From contig JAKDNM010000015.1 of the NCBI GenBank assembly GCA_030456445.1, forward strand, positions 1-45,867: 45,867 nt of DNA, in the 5' to 3' direction. The DNA is from Hyphomicrobiales bacterium (GTDB lineage Bacteria > Pseudomonadota > Alphaproteobacteria > Rhizobiales > Rhizobiaceae). The position numbers and the translations under genes are program-made. Shown piece by piece: positions 10,863 to 20,947 of the stretch; position 1 is the stretch's first letter; each line of letters begins with the position of its first letter. The notes beneath the pieces are model-generated. The model saw nothing but the letters and a program-made list of their open reading frames with translations, had not been told where the DNA came from and did not search any database.

Positions 10863-11627
10863 TCAAAGCGACCGATAGGCTTCGGCGATACCGAGGAAAT
10901 CGGCAGCCTTCAGGCTGGCCCCGCCGACGAGCGCGCCGTCGACATTTGCAAGCCCGAGCAGTTCGACCGCGTTGGACGGCTTTACCGATCCGCCATAGAG
11001 GATGCGTGTACGTCCAGCCTCGCTGCCTGTCTTTTTGCCGAGCTCGGCCCTCAGATGCGCGTGCGCCTCCGCCACGTCCTTCGCCGTCGGCGTCAGGCCG
11101 GTGCCGATCGCCCAGATCGGCTCATAGGCGACGATCGTGTTATCGGCCCGCGCCTCTTTTGGCACCGAGCCTGCGATTTGCCGCGAAAGCACGGCAAGCG
11201 CTTCGCCGGCATCCCGCTGTTCTCGCGTCTCACCGACGCACACGATGGCCGTAAGGCCGGCACGCCAGGCGGCGCGGGCCTTGTCGTGCACCGTCTTGTC
11301 GGTCTCGCCGTGATCGGTCCGGCGTTCCGAATGGCCGACGATAACGAAGGAAGCGCCCGCATCCTTCAGCATTTCCGCCGATATGTCGCCGGTATGGGCG
11401 CCGCTTTCGTCGGCGTGGCAGTCCTCGCCGCCACTTGCCACCGGACAGCCGCGCAGCACATCGGAGGCGCGGGAAAGAAGCGTAGCCGGCACGCAGACGA
11501 GAGCATCCGTTTCGGCATCCAGGCCATGGGCAAAGCCGTGCGCGATCGACCGCAATTCGCTGAGCGAGGCGCTGGTGCCGTTCATTTTCCAGTTGCCGGC
11601 AACGAGGGGACGGATCGCTGGGGTCAT
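10863..11627 (-). CDS. tpiA: Triosephosphate isomerase
   Basis: Interconverts dihydroxyacetone phosphate and glyceraldehyde 3-phosphate. The 254-residue TIM barrel has all catalytic residues: Lys14 in GNWKMNG, His99 in VIVGHSERR and Glu169 in [12 protein letters not shown]; the phosphate-binding [11 protein letters not shown] comes near the C-terminus. AGGGAAG precedes the ATG by a normal distance. It is divergent from ppiD; the 344-bp gap between them holds two long inverted repeats. Confidence 0.99.
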   Translation of the reverse strand: MTPAIRPLVAGNWKMNGTSASLSELRSIAHGFAHGLDAETDALVCVPATLLSRASDVLRGCPVASGGEDCHADESGAHTGDISAEMLKDAGASFVIVGHSERRTDHGETDKTVHDKARAAWRAGLTAIVCVGETREQRDAGEALAVLSRQIAGSVPKEARADNTIVAYEPIWAIGTGLTPTAKDVAEAHAHLRAELGKKTGSEAGRTRILYGGSVKPSNAVELLGLANVDGALVGGASLKAADFLGIAEAYRSL

Positions 11628-11758
11628 GACGCTTCCCTGATAAGGAGCCGGCTTGAGAAGGAGCCGGTTGCCGGAGAAAGCCTCCGGCGCCGGCCACGGT
11701 CTACCAAATTTGCCCTACAAAGCAATCGACACCGGGGCGCAAGGGCGTTATTGCCGGA

Positions 11759-11836
11759 CTAGTGGTTCGTTTCCAACATTTGCAACCCATTTGTATCGGG
11801 CGCGAGGCAAATGTTGGAAACAAAAAGAACCACTAG
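11759..11836. repeat. Long inverted repeat A
   Basis: The left arm (11759-11783) starts CTAGTGGTTC and continues GTTTCCAACATTTGC. The right arm (11807-11836) is GCAAATGTTGGAAAC, then AAAAA, then GAACCACTAG. The arms pair perfectly over 25 bp apart from the extra AAAAA in the right arm; the spacer is 23 nt. The shape is that of a miniature palindromic repeat element. It has no coding content and a lower GC content than its surroundings. Confidence 0.8.
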
Positions 11837-11849
11837 CAAGTTTATGATT

Positions 11850-11930
11850 CCAGTGGAATTTTTAGAATTTGACATTCGATCCAGAGGCCGACATCAAGTG
11901 GTGTCGAATGTCAAAATCATTCCACTAGTG
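11850..11930. repeat. Long inverted repeat B
   Basis: The left arm (11852-11879) begins AGTGGAAT and ends TTTGACATTCGA. The right arm (11904-11928) is TCGAATGTCAAA, ATC, ATTCCACTAG. The outer 8 bp and the inner 12 bp pair perfectly, and the left arm has 5 extra nt between the two blocks. The right end shares the CACTAG terminus with repeat A 14 bp away, so the two look like related elements placed side by side. Confidence 0.75.
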
Positions 11931-11971
11931 CCGCCAGATAGGGCGGGAATGAGCCGAAAACAGGGTTGACT

Positions 11972-13861
11972 ATGCTAGGTGCAATGAGAACCGCCGCCGG
12001 ATCATGGGTGGCCAAACTGTTCTTCATCGTTCTGGTGGCCAGCTTCGCGGTCTGGGGCATCGGAGGCCGTATCGAAGGCGGGTCCACCAGCAATTCCGTC
12101 CTGACGGCAGGCGATACCAGCGTGTCGCTCAACGAATACCGGCTCGCCTATGACCGCCAGATCTCGACCTTGTCGCAGCAGATCGGCCGGCGCGTGACAC
12201 GCGAGCAGGCAACAGCGCTCGGCGTAGATCAGCGGGTTCTCTCGCAACTTCTCGGCGGTGCCGTGCTGGACGAACAGGCGCGCCGCCTCGGCCTCGGCAT
12301 CTCCAATACGCGTATCGCGGATTTGACCCGCGACGATCCAGCCTTCCAGGGCACCGACGGTCGGTTCAGCCGGCAGCAGTTCGACTATGTATTGCGGCAA
12401 GTCGGCATGCGTCCGGAAGAATATATGCAGAGCCAGCAGCAAGCCGCGGTTCGCCGGCAACTCGTGGACGCGGCAACCGAAGGGATGAAAGCGCCCGATG
12501 CGTTCCTCAAGGCGGTCGCGCTCTATCGCGGCGAGGACCGTACCGTCGAATACATCACAATGCCCCGATCGCTGGTCGAGCCGATCGAGGACCCCTCGGA
12601 CAGTACGCTGCAGGCATGGTTCGAAAAGAACAAGACGAAATATGCCGCGCCCGAATACCGCAAGATCGCCTATGTCCGGCTTGAGCCGCAGGACATCGCC
12701 GATACCGCCTCGGTCAGCGACGAGCAGGTCAAACAGGACTATGAGGCGCATCTGAAAAACTACACCACGCCCGAAAAGCGGACGGTCGAGCAGATCGTCT
12801 TCAAGGATGAAACGGCCGCCGGGGCCGCCCTCGCATCGGTCAAGGGCGGTGCCACCTTCGACGACATAGCCAAGTCACAGGGCAAGACCGAAGCGGATAC
12901 GAAGCTCGGTACTTTCGCGAAATCGGAAATCCCGGAGCAGAAAATCGCCGATGCCGCCTTCAGCCTGAAAGTCGGCGAAGTGAGCCCGGTCGTGCAGGGT
13001 GCGTTCGGTCCGGTGCTGCTGCGCGTGACCTCGGTAACGCCGGAGGCGGTAAAGCCACTCTCGGACGTGAGTGACCAGATCCGCAAGGATCTCGCTCTGG
13101 GAGACGCCAATCGCGACCTCCTCGACGTGCACGATTCATGGGAGGATGCGCGGGCGGGTGGAGCGACCATGCAGGAAGCGGCCGACAAGCTCAAACTGAA
13201 GGTCGTCACCGTCGACGCGATCGACCGCGAGGGACGCGCGCCCGACGGTACGGTCGTCAAGGGCCTGCCGGAATCGGAACAATTGATCAAGGATGCCTTC
13301 GAAAGCGACAAGGGCATCGAGAACGACCCGATCTCCACCAAGAATGACGGCTTCGTCTATTACGAAATCCGGGACATAAAGCCGGCGCACGACCGGACGC
13401 TCGAAGAAGTGCACGCCAAAGCTCTGGCCGACTGGAAGACTGAAGAAGCGACCTCAAGGCTCGGCGCCAAGGCAACGGAAATGGAGAAGAAGGCCAAGGC
13501 CGGCACCTCTCTCGACGAGATCGCGACCGAACTTAAGCTGGAAAAGGAGACAAAGCGCGGCGTCAAGCGTGATTCCGGCGATCCCGATCTCGGCCAGAAC
13601 GGGGTGGCCGCCGTATTTGGCGTCGGGCAAGGCGGGATCGGGCTGTTTTCCGGCTCGGACGACAAGTCGCAGGTTCTCTTCAAGGTCGCCGAGACCTTTG
13701 AACCGGCGGGTGCCGGGCCGGACTCGGTTGATGAGCAAGCCCGCAAGATGTTTGCTTCCGGCATGGCCAACGATTTGCTCCAGCAGGTGGTGAACAAGCT
13801 TCAGGCCGAATACGGCGTCACCGTGGATCGTTCCGCGATCCAGCGTGCGATGGCGTTCTAG
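11972..13861 (+). CDS. ppiD: PpiD-like membrane-anchored periplasmic peptidylprolyl isomerase (SurA N-terminal/parvulin)
   Basis: A 629-residue inner-membrane-anchored periplasmic folding factor with the PpiD layout. A single N-terminal helix (residues about 14-33, [19 protein letters not shown]) is followed by a SurA-N-like chaperone region (about 40-210), a parvulin-type PpiC domain at about 255-365 ([20 protein letters not shown] ... [20 protein letters not shown]), and a C-terminal chaperone region. It probably assists proteins emerging from the Sec channel. Start: ATG 11972, preceded by CAGGG; a TTG six bases earlier is in frame but less likely. Homologues from memory begin with a similar ML..LR sequence. 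The stop TAG forms the first bases of a palindromic element. Confidence 0.9.
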   Translation: MLGAMRTAAGSWVAKLFFIVLVASFAVWGIGGRIEGGSTSNSVLTAGDTSVSLNEYRLAYDRQISTLSQQIGRRVTREQATALGVDQRVLSQLLGGAVLDEQARRLGLGISNTRIADLTRDDPAFQGTDGRFSRQQFDYVLRQVGMRPEEYMQSQQQAAVRRQLVDAATEGMKAPDAFLKAVALYRGEDRTVEYITMPRSLVEPIEDPSDSTLQAWFEKNKTKYAAPEYRKIAYVRLEPQDIADTASVSDEQVKQDYEAHLKNYTTPEKRTVEQIVFKDETAAGAALASVKGGATFDDIAKSQGKTEADTKLGTFAKSEIPEQKIADAAFSLKVGEVSPVVQGAFGPVLLRVTSVTPEAVKPLSDVSDQIRKDLALGDANRDLLDVHDSWEDARAGGATMQEAADKLKLKVVTVDAIDREGRAPDGTVVKGLPESEQLIKDAFESDKGIENDPISTKNDGFVYYEIRDIKPAHDRTLEEVHAKALADWKTEEATSRLGAKATEMEKKAKAGTSLDEIATELKLEKETKRGVKRDSGDPDLGQNGVAAVFGVGQGGIGLFSGSDDKSQVLFKVAETFEPAGAGPDSVDEQARKMFASGMANDLLQQVVNKLQAEYGVTVDRSAIQRAMAF

Positions 13862-13963
13862 AGCAATTCCAGGAAAAGTGGGAACCGGTTTTCCGTCCGG
13901 AATTGCGTAAAAACAATATGATAGAGCGGTTCCGCGATTCAGAGAAAAGCGGAACTGCTCTAG
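13858..13963. repeat. RIME-like intergenic palindromic element
   Basis: A 106-bp composite of two hairpins between the ppiD-like gene and trpD. Its ends are CTAGAGCA and TGCTCTAG, an outer inverted repeat. Hairpin 1 has GCAATTCC/GGAATTGC with inner GGAAAA/TTTTCC. Hairpin 2 has GAGCGGTTCCGC/GCGGAACTGCTC, pairing 11 of 12 plus one wobble. It matches my memory of abundant Rhizobiales intergenic mosaic elements (RIME and Brucella relatives). It begins within the ppiD stop codon and ends right before the trpD ribosome site, so it is transcribed if the genes are cotranscribed. Confidence 0.85.
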
Positions 13964-13977
13964 GGAGCCGGATCGGG

Positions 13978-14994
13978 ATGAACGATTTCAAGGCGCATAT
14001 CGCCAAGGTTGCGGGCGGCGCGCCCCTGACGTTCGAGGAAGCGCGCGCGGCATTCGACATCGTCATGTCGGGAGAAGCGACGCCGAGCCAGATCGGCGGC
14101 TTCCTGATGGCGCTCAGGGTGCGTGGCGAGACCGTCGATGAGATTTCGGGCGCCGTTGCGACCATGCGCGCCAAGATGCTGAAGGTGGAGGCACCCGTCG
14201 ATGCGATCGACATTGTCGGCACCGGTGGAGATGCTTCCGGCTCCTATAACGTATCCACCGCCGCCGCTTTCGTCGCAGCAGGCGCCGGCATTCCTGTCGC
14301 AAAGCACGGCAACCGGGCTCTTTCCTCACGCTCCGGCGCGGCCGACACGCTGGCCGCACTCGGCGTCAATATAGAGGCGGCGCCCAAACAGATATCCGCC
14401 TGCATCCGCGAGGCCGGCGTCGGCTTCATGTTCGCGCCGTCGCACCATTCGGCGATGCGCCATGTCGGGCCGACGCGTGTCGAGCTCGGCACGCGCACGA
14501 TCTTCAACCTGCTTGGCCCTTTATCCAATCCGGCCGGCGTCAAGCGGCAGCTTGTCGGCGTGTTCTCGCCTGAATGGGTCGAGCCGCTTGCCCATGTACT
14601 GAAGGGACTGGGAACGGAAGCCGCCTGGGTCGTCCATGGCGACGGTCTGGATGAACTGACCACCGCCGGGCCGACAAGGGTCGCGGAATTGCGGGACGGA
14701 GAAGTCCGCAATTTCGAGATCGTGCCGGAAGATGTCGGGTTGCCGCGCGTGGCTCCGGCCGATCTCAAGGGTGGCGATGCGATGCGCAACGCCGAGGCGC
14801 TTCGCGCCGTGCTCGATGGCGTCAAGGGTCCCTATCGCGATATCGTGCTCCTGAATGCAGGCGCGGCCATCCTAGTGGCCGGCAAAGCGGGCTCGCTTCA
14901 GGACGGCATCGCGCTCGCGGCTGCGGCAATCGACGGCGGCAATGCCCGCGCGGCGCTGACAAAGCTCGCGGAAGTTTCCAACCGGCCAGGCTGA
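13978..14994 (+). CDS. trpD: Anthranilate phosphoribosyltransferase
   Basis: Transfers phosphoribose from PRPP to anthranilate, the second committed step to tryptophan. The 338-residue protein has the PRPP-binding glycine loop [19 protein letters not shown], then [15 protein letters not shown] with substrate-binding residues, and NLLGPLSNP. The frame is open back to 13903, but those codons lie in the palindromic element, so I start at ATG 13978 ([14 protein letters not shown]), which has GGGAG upstream. Three bp separate its stop from trpC, so the two are coupled. Confidence 0.98.
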   Translation: MNDFKAHIAKVAGGAPLTFEEARAAFDIVMSGEATPSQIGGFLMALRVRGETVDEISGAVATMRAKMLKVEAPVDAIDIVGTGGDASGSYNVSTAAAFVAAGAGIPVAKHGNRALSSRSGAADTLAALGVNIEAAPKQISACIREAGVGFMFAPSHHSAMRHVGPTRVELGTRTIFNLLGPLSNPAGVKRQLVGVFSPEWVEPLAHVLKGLGTEAAWVVHGDGLDELTTAGPTRVAELRDGEVRNFEIVPEDVGLPRVAPADLKGGDAMRNAEALRAVLDGVKGPYRDIVLLNAGAAILVAGKAGSLQDGIALAAAAIDGGNARAALTKLAEVSNRPG

Positions 14995-14997
14995 GCA

Positions 14998-15816
14998 ATG
15001 GCTGACATATTGAAGAAGATCGAGGCGTACAAGCGCGAGGAGATCGCAGCGGCGAAGGCGGCTGTGTCGCTTTCCGAGATCACCGCTCGCGCCAGGGTGC
15101 AGGATCGGCCGCGCGGCTTCGCCGCGGCACTTCGGGCAAAGCGCGAAGAGGGTGAGTTCGGGCTGATCGCCGAGATCAAGAAGGCCAGCCCGTCCAAAGG
15201 GCTGATCCGCGCCGATTTCGATCCTCCCGCCCTTGCCCGCGCCTATGAGGAAGGCGGGGCGGCCTGTCTTTCGGTGCTGACCGACCACCCCTCTTTCCAG
15301 GGTGCGCCGGAATATCTGACCGCTGCACGCGACGCGACCGCATTGCCGGCACTGCGCAAGGATTTTTTGTTCGATCCCTATCAGGTTTACGAAGCGCGGG
15401 CCTGGGGAGCCGACGCTATTCTCGTCATCATGGCAAGCGTTTCCGACGCCGTTGCGCGTTCGCTCGAGGAGGCCGCCTTCGAACTCGGCATGGACGCATT
15501 GGTGGAGGTGCATGACGAGATGGAGATGGAGCGGGCGTTAAAGCTCTCTTCGCCTCTGATCGGCATCAACAATCGGAACCTCAGGACGTTCGAGGTCAGT
15601 CTCGACACATCACGCCGGCTGGCGAAAATGGCGCCACCCGACCGGCTGCTCGTCGGCGAAAGCGGCATCTTCACGCATGCGGACTGTCTTGACCTCGAGC
15701 GAAGCGGTATCGGCATGTTCCTCGTCGGGGAAAGCCTGATGCGGCAAGCCGAAATCGCGACGGCCACGCGGGCGCTGCTCACCGGCGAAACCGGCGCGCG
15801 CAACGCAGCGGAGTAA
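14998..15816 (+). CDS. trpC: Indole-3-glycerol phosphate synthase
   Basis: Closes the ring of CdRP to indole-3-glycerol phosphate in tryptophan synthesis. The 272-residue TIM barrel has the N-terminal motif [15 protein letters not shown] with a catalytic Lys, [20 protein letters not shown] with another, [15 protein letters not shown] and VGESGIF. It is not fused to TrpF. The start is 3 bp after trpD and moaC follows 5 bp after its stop, forming a trpD-trpC-moaC-moeA transcription unit that links tryptophan and molybdopterin synthesis, as is usual in Rhizobiales. Confidence 0.98.
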   Translation: MADILKKIEAYKREEIAAAKAAVSLSEITARARVQDRPRGFAAALRAKREEGEFGLIAEIKKASPSKGLIRADFDPPALARAYEEGGAACLSVLTDHPSFQGAPEYLTAARDATALPALRKDFLFDPYQVYEARAWGADAILVIMASVSDAVARSLEEAAFELGMDALVEVHDEMEMERALKLSSPLIGINNRNLRTFEVSLDTSRRLAKMAPPDRLLVGESGIFTHADCLDLERSGIGMFLVGESLMRQAEIATATRALLTGETGARNAAE

Positions 15817-15821
15817 GTGCC

Positions 15822-16307
15822 ATGGCCTCCACGCTGACGCATCTGGGTTCCTCTGGCGAGGCCAACATGGTCGATGTCGGCGCAAAGGCCGAAACGGAGC
15901 GCGTGGCAGTGGCCGAGGGCACGGTCACCATGCGGCCCGAGACCTTGCGGGCGATCCTCGAGGGCGATGCAAAAAAGGGCGATGTGATCGGGACGGCACG
16001 GCTGGCGGGCATCATGGCGGCAAAGCGCACGCATGAACTGATCCCGCTCTGCCACCCGTTGCTCCTGACCAAAGTGTCCGTCGACATCAGCCCGGACGAG
16101 AGCCTGCCCGGCCTGAAGGTCACCGCGACGGCGCGCGTCACCGGCAAGACAGGCGTCGAGATGGAGGCGCTGACGGCAGCTTCCGTCGCCTGCCTCACCA
16201 TCTACGATATGGCGAAGGCCATCGACCGCGGCATGGTGCTGGGCGGCATCCGCCTGCTGGAGAAGAGTGGCGGCAAGTCGGGCAGCTACAGGGCCGAAGG
16301 CGCATGA
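15822..16307 (+). CDS. moaC: Cyclic pyranopterin monophosphate synthase MoaC
   Basis: With MoaA, MoaC makes cyclic pyranopterin monophosphate, the first intermediate of molybdenum cofactor. The 161-residue protein has [12 protein letters not shown] near the N-terminus, [20 protein letters not shown] and the active-site segment [10 protein letters not shown], then MTA-type helix [19 protein letters not shown] and the conserved KSGGKSG near the end. GGAG precedes the ATG. Its stop overlaps the moeA start in an ATGA. Confidence 0.98.
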   Translation: MASTLTHLGSSGEANMVDVGAKAETERVAVAEGTVTMRPETLRAILEGDAKKGDVIGTARLAGIMAAKRTHELIPLCHPLLLTKVSVDISPDESLPGLKVTATARVTGKTGVEMEALTAASVACLTIYDMAKAIDRGMVLGGIRLLEKSGGKSGSYRAEGA

Positions 16308-17518
16308 ACGCAGACGACCCGATGCCCGTCGATATTGCGCTGGAGCGCCTGCTCGCCGGCGCAGAGCCACTCGACAAGGAAGACGTGCCGGTCGGCGAGG
16401 CTGCCGGACGGGTGCTTGCCGAACCGCTTGCGGCGCTGCGTACCCAGCCGCCCTTCAACGCCTCGGCGATGGATGGCTATGCGATCCGCGCGGAGGATAT
16501 CGCCGCCCTCCCCGCGCGCCTCAGGGTCATTGGCGCCGCCCCTGCCGGAAAGCGTTATTCCGGCACGGTCGGCAAGGGTCAAGCCGTCCGCATCTTCACC
16601 GGTGCGCCGGTGCCCGATGGCGCAGATGCGATCCTGTTGCAGGAAGTTGCCCGTGTCGTTGACGACGACCTCGTCGAGGCACTGGAAACCGTCGCGCAAG
16701 GACGGCATATCCGCCGCGCCGGGCTCGACTTCGCCGTGGGCGAGGCACTCCTTGCCGCTGGACGCGTGCTCGATCCCGCCGCGCTTTCGCTCGCAGCGGC
16801 CGCGAATCATGCGAGCGTCCCGGTCATCCGCCGGCCACTGGTGGCCATCATCGCGACCGGCGACGAGTTGCTGCCTCCCGGCAGTCGTCCGGGGCCAGAC
16901 CAGATCATCGCATCGAACGGTTACGGCGTCGCCGCCATCGCACGCGATGCGGGCGCAGAAATCCTCGACCTCGGGATCGTTCCCGACGACCGCGAACTGC
17001 TCGCCGCCGCGCTCCACCGGGCGCTCGATGCGCGCGCGGATATACTGGTCACGCTCGGCGGCGCTTCGGTAGGTGAGCACGACCTTGTGCGCGAGGTACT
17101 GACCGCCGAGGGAATGACATTCGATTTCTGGAAGATTGCCATGCGCCCCGGCAAGCCGCTGATGTCGGGACGCCTCGGCAAAACGCGTGCCCTCGGCCTG
17201 CCCGGCAATCCGGTGTCGAGCATGGTCGGCAGCCATCTTTTTCTGGTGCCTCTGATCTCGCGGCTTGGCGGGCGGCCGTACAATCCCGATATCCGCGATG
17301 CCAGGCTCGCCACGGCAATGCCCGGGAACGACCGGCGGCGAGACTATGTGCGGGCGGCGACGGAAGAGACACCGGAAGGCCTGGTCGCGAGGCCCTTCGG
17401 CATACAGGATTCTTCCATGCTGAAGACCCTCGCCGCCGCCAACTGCCTCATCGTGCGCGAACCCCACGCCCCCGCCGCGGCGGCCGGCGATCCCTGCAAG
17501 GTCCTCTTCATCCGTTGA
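16304..17518 (+). CDS. moeA: Molybdopterin molybdenumtransferase MoeA
   Basis: Inserts molybdate into adenylylated molybdopterin. The 404-residue protein has the usual domains: an N-terminal part with [15 protein letters not shown], the catalytic domain with [27 protein letters not shown] and [13 protein letters not shown], the PGNPVSSMV motif, and a C-terminal beta domain. It overlaps moaC by 4 bp. A short hairpin follows the stop (17520-17539, 9 pairs, no T-run). Confidence 0.98.
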   Translation: MNADDPMPVDIALERLLAGAEPLDKEDVPVGEAAGRVLAEPLAALRTQPPFNASAMDGYAIRAEDIAALPARLRVIGAAPAGKRYSGTVGKGQAVRIFTGAPVPDGADAILLQEVARVVDDDLVEALETVAQGRHIRRAGLDFAVGEALLAAGRVLDPAALSLAAAANHASVPVIRRPLVAIIATGDELLPPGSRPGPDQIIASNGYGVAAIARDAGAEILDLGIVPDDRELLAAALHRALDARADILVTLGGASVGEHDLVREVLTAEGMTFDFWKIAMRPGKPLMSGRLGKTRALGLPGNPVSSMVGSHLFLVPLISRLGGRPYNPDIRDARLATAMPGNDRRRDYVRAATEETPEGLVARPFGIQDSSMLKTLAAANCLIVREPHAPAAAAGDPCKVLFIR

Positions 17519-17568
17519 TGAGAGACGGGTCCGTTTCTCCGAGGTTCATCGAAATTTAAGCGGTTGCG

Positions 17569-17583
17569 GAACACAACTGGAAC
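17569..17583. promoter_or_regulatory. LexA operator (SOS box, GAAC-N7-GAAC)
   Basis: The sequence GAACACAACTGGAAC is a perfect match to the alphaproteobacterial LexA site, the direct repeat GTTC-N7-GTTC read on the other strand. It lies 53 bp upstream of the lexA start, as expected for autoregulation. Confidence 0.9.
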
Positions 17584-17594
17584 AGATAGTGTTT

Positions 17595-17609
17595 GTTCTG
17601 GTTTTGTTT
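17595..17609. promoter_or_regulatory. Second, imperfect LexA operator (GTTC-N7-GTTT)
   Basis: GTTCTGGTTTTGTTT matches the same consensus in the opposite orientation with one mismatch. It lies 11 bp from the perfect box and 27 bp upstream of the lexA start. It may allow cooperative binding, which is inference. Confidence 0.5.
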
Positions 17610-17636
17610 TCTACAGTGATTCCCGGGGAAATCGCG

Positions 17637-18353
17637 ATGCTCACACGCAAACAGCACGAACTCCTGATGTACATCCATGAACGGCTGAAGGAGACGGGCA
17701 TTCCCCCGTCCTTCGACGAGATGAAGGATGCGCTCGATCTCGCCTCCAAATCCGGCATCCATCGCCTCATTACGGCATTGGAGGAACGCGGCTTCATCCG
17801 GCGGTTGCCGAACAGGGCGCGCGCGCTCGAGGTACTGCGCCTGCCCGATTCCATTGCGCCGGGCCTCAATGCCAGCCGCCGGTTCTCGCCGAGCGTGATC
17901 GAAGGCAGCCTCGGCCGCAGACAGCCGGAGAAGTCGCGGGTTCCCGCCGCGAGCAACGACGATATGGGTGCCGGCGTCTCGGTCCCGGTCATGGGACGCA
18001 TCGCGGCGGGCGTGCCGATCGACGCCATTCAGCACCAGACCCATTCGATCGCGGTGCCGCCGGAGATGCTTTCGGGCGGCGATCATTATGCACTCGAAGT
18101 CAGGGGCGATTCGATGATCGAGGCCGGCATACTCGACGGCGATACGGTCATCATCCGAAACGCCGACACGGCCAGTCCGGGCGAGATCATCGTGGCGCTG
18201 GTGGACGAAGAGGAAGCGACGCTCAAGCGCTTCCGGCGCAAGGGCGCGTCCATCGCGCTCGAAGCGGCGAACCCGGCCTATGAGACGCGCATCTTCGGCC
18301 CGGACCGCATCAAGGTGCAGGGAAAGCTTGTCGGGCTGATCCGCCGCTATTGA
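17637..18353 (+). CDS. lexA: SOS response repressor/self-cleaving protease LexA
   Basis: Represses DNA-damage genes until RecA filaments trigger its autocleavage. The 238-residue protein starts [20 protein letters not shown] with the winged helix to about residue 70, including the recognition segment [18 protein letters not shown]. The linker is long and Ser/Arg-rich. The cleavage site Ala124-Gly125 lies in GRIAAGVP; the catalytic dyad is Ser159 in RGDSMIEAG and Lys197 in EATLKRF. The frame is open to 17589, but those codons cover the second operator, so ATG 17637 is chosen. Two LexA-type boxes lie upstream. The 3' end overlaps comEC by 7 bp. Confidence 0.98.
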   Translation: MLTRKQHELLMYIHERLKETGIPPSFDEMKDALDLASKSGIHRLITALEERGFIRRLPNRARALEVLRLPDSIAPGLNASRRFSPSVIEGSLGRRQPEKSRVPAASNDDMGAGVSVPVMGRIAAGVPIDAIQHQTHSIAVPPEMLSGGDHYALEVRGDSMIEAGILDGDTVIIRNADTASPGEIIVALVDEEEATLKRFRRKGASIALEAANPAYETRIFGPDRIKVQGKLVGLIRRY

Positions 18354-20815
18354 GCGGAGGCAGCGCGGGGTTGGCCGTTCTCATGCGATTGCGTCTTCCG
18401 GTGCCGCGGTTTTTTGTGTGATCCTTTTTCGTCGCGGTGCTTGCGCTGATAGGGCGGCAGGCCACGCGCCGCGCGCGAATAAATTCTCTCCGCGTGCCAT
18501 GGGCGGTAGGACTTTTCGATCGAATATTCGACGATTGGCAGGAATCCCGTTGCGGTCTCTTCAAATGTGACGGCGGCGGCACCGTAGCGTGCCAGATCGC
18601 GCTTGGTGATGACTGCCGGACCGCTGGCCGCGCAGGGGTCTTTTGCCGTGGCGTCGTCGATCACGATCAAGCTGGCGACGGCGCAGGCCTCGCGAGCGGA
18701 TTCTTCCGTAGCCGCGTGAGCGATCACCACACCCTTCGCGTTCCATGCGATGCAAAGTGTTTTGGTGCAGGCAAACGGTACTTCGGGTGCGATCGTCGGC
18801 ATGGCGGACGCCGCGGTCGGACCCGGCTTCACGATTTCCGTCGCCATCATGGCGCGCGACCAGTCTTCCATCGTGAAGGCGTTCGGCCGCTTGCGATTGA
18901 TCGCGAGGCCGCCATCTGAAAGCCTCAGCGCCACAAGGCGCGCATCCTCCGAGATGAAGAGATCGGGCGCAGGGCGCCGGACGATCAGAGCGATGCCGAC
19001 CGCCAGGAAAGGCAGCGCCACGACCCTTAAGCGGGTCGTCGTCATGGTGAGAATGACGAGGGCCACCGTCAGGAAGATCATGGCTGAACCGGGGAGGATG
19101 CCGATCGCGTCGAAGGGCGAATGCTTCGACAACGCAACGGAGATTTCGGTGAACAGGCCGATGCCTTTGCCCATGATAGCGAAGGCAGGCCCGTCGAGCC
19201 CGAAAGGCATCAGGACCAGACCGAGCACCATGAAAGGCATGACGACCACGGAGACAATCGGCATGGTCGAGAGATTGGCGACGAGGCCGAGCGGCGAGAC
19301 ACGCTGGAAATGCCAGGCCGCGAAGAGAGCTGTAGCCGTGCCGGCGATGAGCGAGGTGGCGGCGAGGCCGACGACATGCCTTGCCGCCGCGTTGCCGCCG
19401 CGCCGGAGATAGGATCCCTCTCGCGGCGGCGCCCGCCGCGGTCCACGCTGGCGCCATTCGCCCCAGGCCGCATAGCCGCTGATGAGGGCCGCCGTCGCGG
19501 CGAACGACATCTGGAAGCTCGGGCCGACGATTTCGTGCGGGGCGATCAACACCACTGCCAGCGCCGCAATGGCGAAATTGCGCATGCTGATTCCGGCGCG
19601 GTCGAAAAGCACCGCCGTCAGCATGACCGCGAGCATGATGAAGCTCCGTTCGGTGGCAACGCCCGCGCCCGATATCAACAAGTAGAAGGCGATCGCCGCG
19701 AGCGCGACGGCCGCCGCATATTTTTTCGTCGGATGGCGGGAGGAGAAGCCGGGGAAAAGCGCAAAACCCAGGCGGACGAACACGAGGACGATGCCGGCCA
19801 CCAGCGCCATGTGCAGCCCGGAAATCGATAGAACATGCGCAACGCCGGTGATCCGCAGGGCCTCGTTTATCTTGTTGGGGATGCCGGACTGTACGCCGGC
19901 CACCAGTGCTGCGCCGATTTCGCCATTGGGGCCGGGCACGGCGGCGCGCACATGATCGGCAAGCGCTTCGCGCAATCTTGCGACGCCCGCTGCGGCGCGC
20001 TCGTAGAGGGTTGCCGGCACGATCAGTGAAACGTTCTCCGGGTTGGTCAGGAAAAAGCCGCTGGCGCCAAGCCCGTCGAAATAACTCTTGAAGGAAAAAT
20101 CGTAACTCGACGGCCGCAGCGGCCCACTCGGCGGAAACATACGCACGACGCCCTTCACACCGGTTCCGGGCCGCATGTCGTCGGGGATCTTTCGAGCGCT
20201 GGCGCGGATGCGCTCAGGTGCATAGCGCAGATGGGGTCGTGAAGTGGAAACAATGTCGATCGTCAGCCGCACGCGGCCGCTCGCTTGATGTTCGATCGTC
20301 ACAACGCGGCCGACGATCCTCGTCGTGATGTCCGCGCCGAGCATTTTCGTCGATGCGCGCCAAGTCTCGAACTTGGCGGCAAGCACGCCGCCAACGACCA
20401 GGAGCGCGGCCAACAGCATGATGCGAAGCACGAATTTCGACCGCGCGAGGAAATACGCCGCCGACAGAGCGGCTGCGCCTGAAACAAGCGGAGCGAAAGA
20501 TGGCTCCCATGAAATATAGAAATAGACAAGCGCGCCCACCGAGAGGCACACCGGCACGAACAGGAAGGCCGTGCCGCGCTCCCATTCGCTGACCGCCGCT
20601 TCGCGGATCGAAGTTCGCAGACGCGCGAAAGCCAATCGCGTGCCGGCGTGGCGATAGCGGCGCCGGGCGCCAGCGGCGGCTGTTTCACGCGTTCTTCCCG
20701 AAGAGCGTTCGCGCTCGGCTGGAGCTTGCCGGTCGAAAGGCGCCGGGCGATCGAGCACCCGCGCGCCGAACTGCGATCGCTCGTCGCCGATCTCCTCCGC
20801 GCTGTCGTCCCCCAT
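18347..20815 (-). CDS. comEC: ComEC/Rec2 family competence protein
   Basis: An 822-residue polytopic membrane protein related to the DNA uptake channel ComEC. A basic, Ala/Arg-rich N-terminus (1-80) is followed by helices and the extracellular DUF4131-like region, then the competence domain with the hallmark SISGLHM at residues 330-336. After the membrane part, residues from about 610 correspond to the metallo-beta-lactamase-like domain, but I see no HxHxDH metal motif there, so nuclease activity is doubtful. The tail is Lys/Arg/His-rich. GGGGAAGG precedes the ATG. No other competence gene is nearby; a role in DNA uptake is unproven. Divergent from gltX. Confidence 0.93.
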   Translation of the reverse strand: MGDDSAEEIGDERSQFGARVLDRPAPFDRQAPAERERSSGRTRETAAAGARRRYRHAGTRLAFARLRTSIREAAVSEWERGTAFLFVPVCLSVGALVYFYISWEPSFAPLVSGAAALSAAYFLARSKFVLRIMLLAALLVVGGVLAAKFETWRASTKMLGADITTRIVGRVVTIEHQASGRVRLTIDIVSTSRPHLRYAPERIRASARKIPDDMRPGTGVKGVVRMFPPSGPLRPSSYDFSFKSYFDGLGASGFFLTNPENVSLIVPATLYERAAAGVARLREALADHVRAAVPGPNGEIGAALVAGVQSGIPNKINEALRITGVAHVLSISGLHMALVAGIVLVFVRLGFALFPGFSSRHPTKKYAAAVALAAIAFYLLISGAGVATERSFIMLAVMLTAVLFDRAGISMRNFAIAALAVVLIAPHEIVGPSFQMSFAATAALISGYAAWGEWRQRGPRRAPPREGSYLRRGGNAAARHVVGLAATSLIAGTATALFAAWHFQRVSPLGLVANLSTMPIVSVVVMPFMVLGLVLMPFGLDGPAFAIMGKGIGLFTEISVALSKHSPFDAIGILPGSAMIFLTVALVILTMTTTRLRVVALPFLAVGIALIVRRPAPDLFISEDARLVALRLSDGGLAINRKRPNAFTMEDWSRAMMATEIVKPGPTAASAMPTIAPEVPFACTKTLCIAWNAKGVVIAHAATEESAREACAVASLIVIDDATAKDPCAASGPAVITKRDLARYGAAAVTFEETATGFLPIVEYSIEKSYRPWHAERIYSRAARGLPPYQRKHRDEKGSHKKPRHRKTQSHENGQPRAASAQ

Positions 20816-20947
20816 ACGCCTTCCCCGCGCCGAAAGGCTTGCGCCCCGGCCCGCCTATGCTACATCAACGCCAGCCAAACGCCACCGCGCGCGCTCTCAC
20901 CGGTCTCCGGTCCGGCGCCGCCTCCCCGGAAATGCTCCAGAGCCGCC

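Larger units (their letters stand above)
11628..11971. other. Gene-free divergent intergenic region with two inverted repeats
   Basis: This 344-bp gap separates tpiA (minus) from the ppiD-like gene (plus). No coding region is supported. It contains two long inverted repeats in tandem, annotated separately, and must also hold the promoters of both genes. Its middle is clearly richer in A and T than the flanking genes. Confidence 0.8.

Noticed and set aside
18347-20815. comEC as part of a competence island
   Set aside because: The neighbours are lexA and gltX; no pilus, DprA or ComF-like gene is present.
20648-20947. N-terminal extension of gltX by 100 residues
   Set aside because: The stretch is Pro/Arg-rich, overlaps the divergent comEC start and its ribosome site, and the true GltX N-terminus begins at [14 protein letters not shown].
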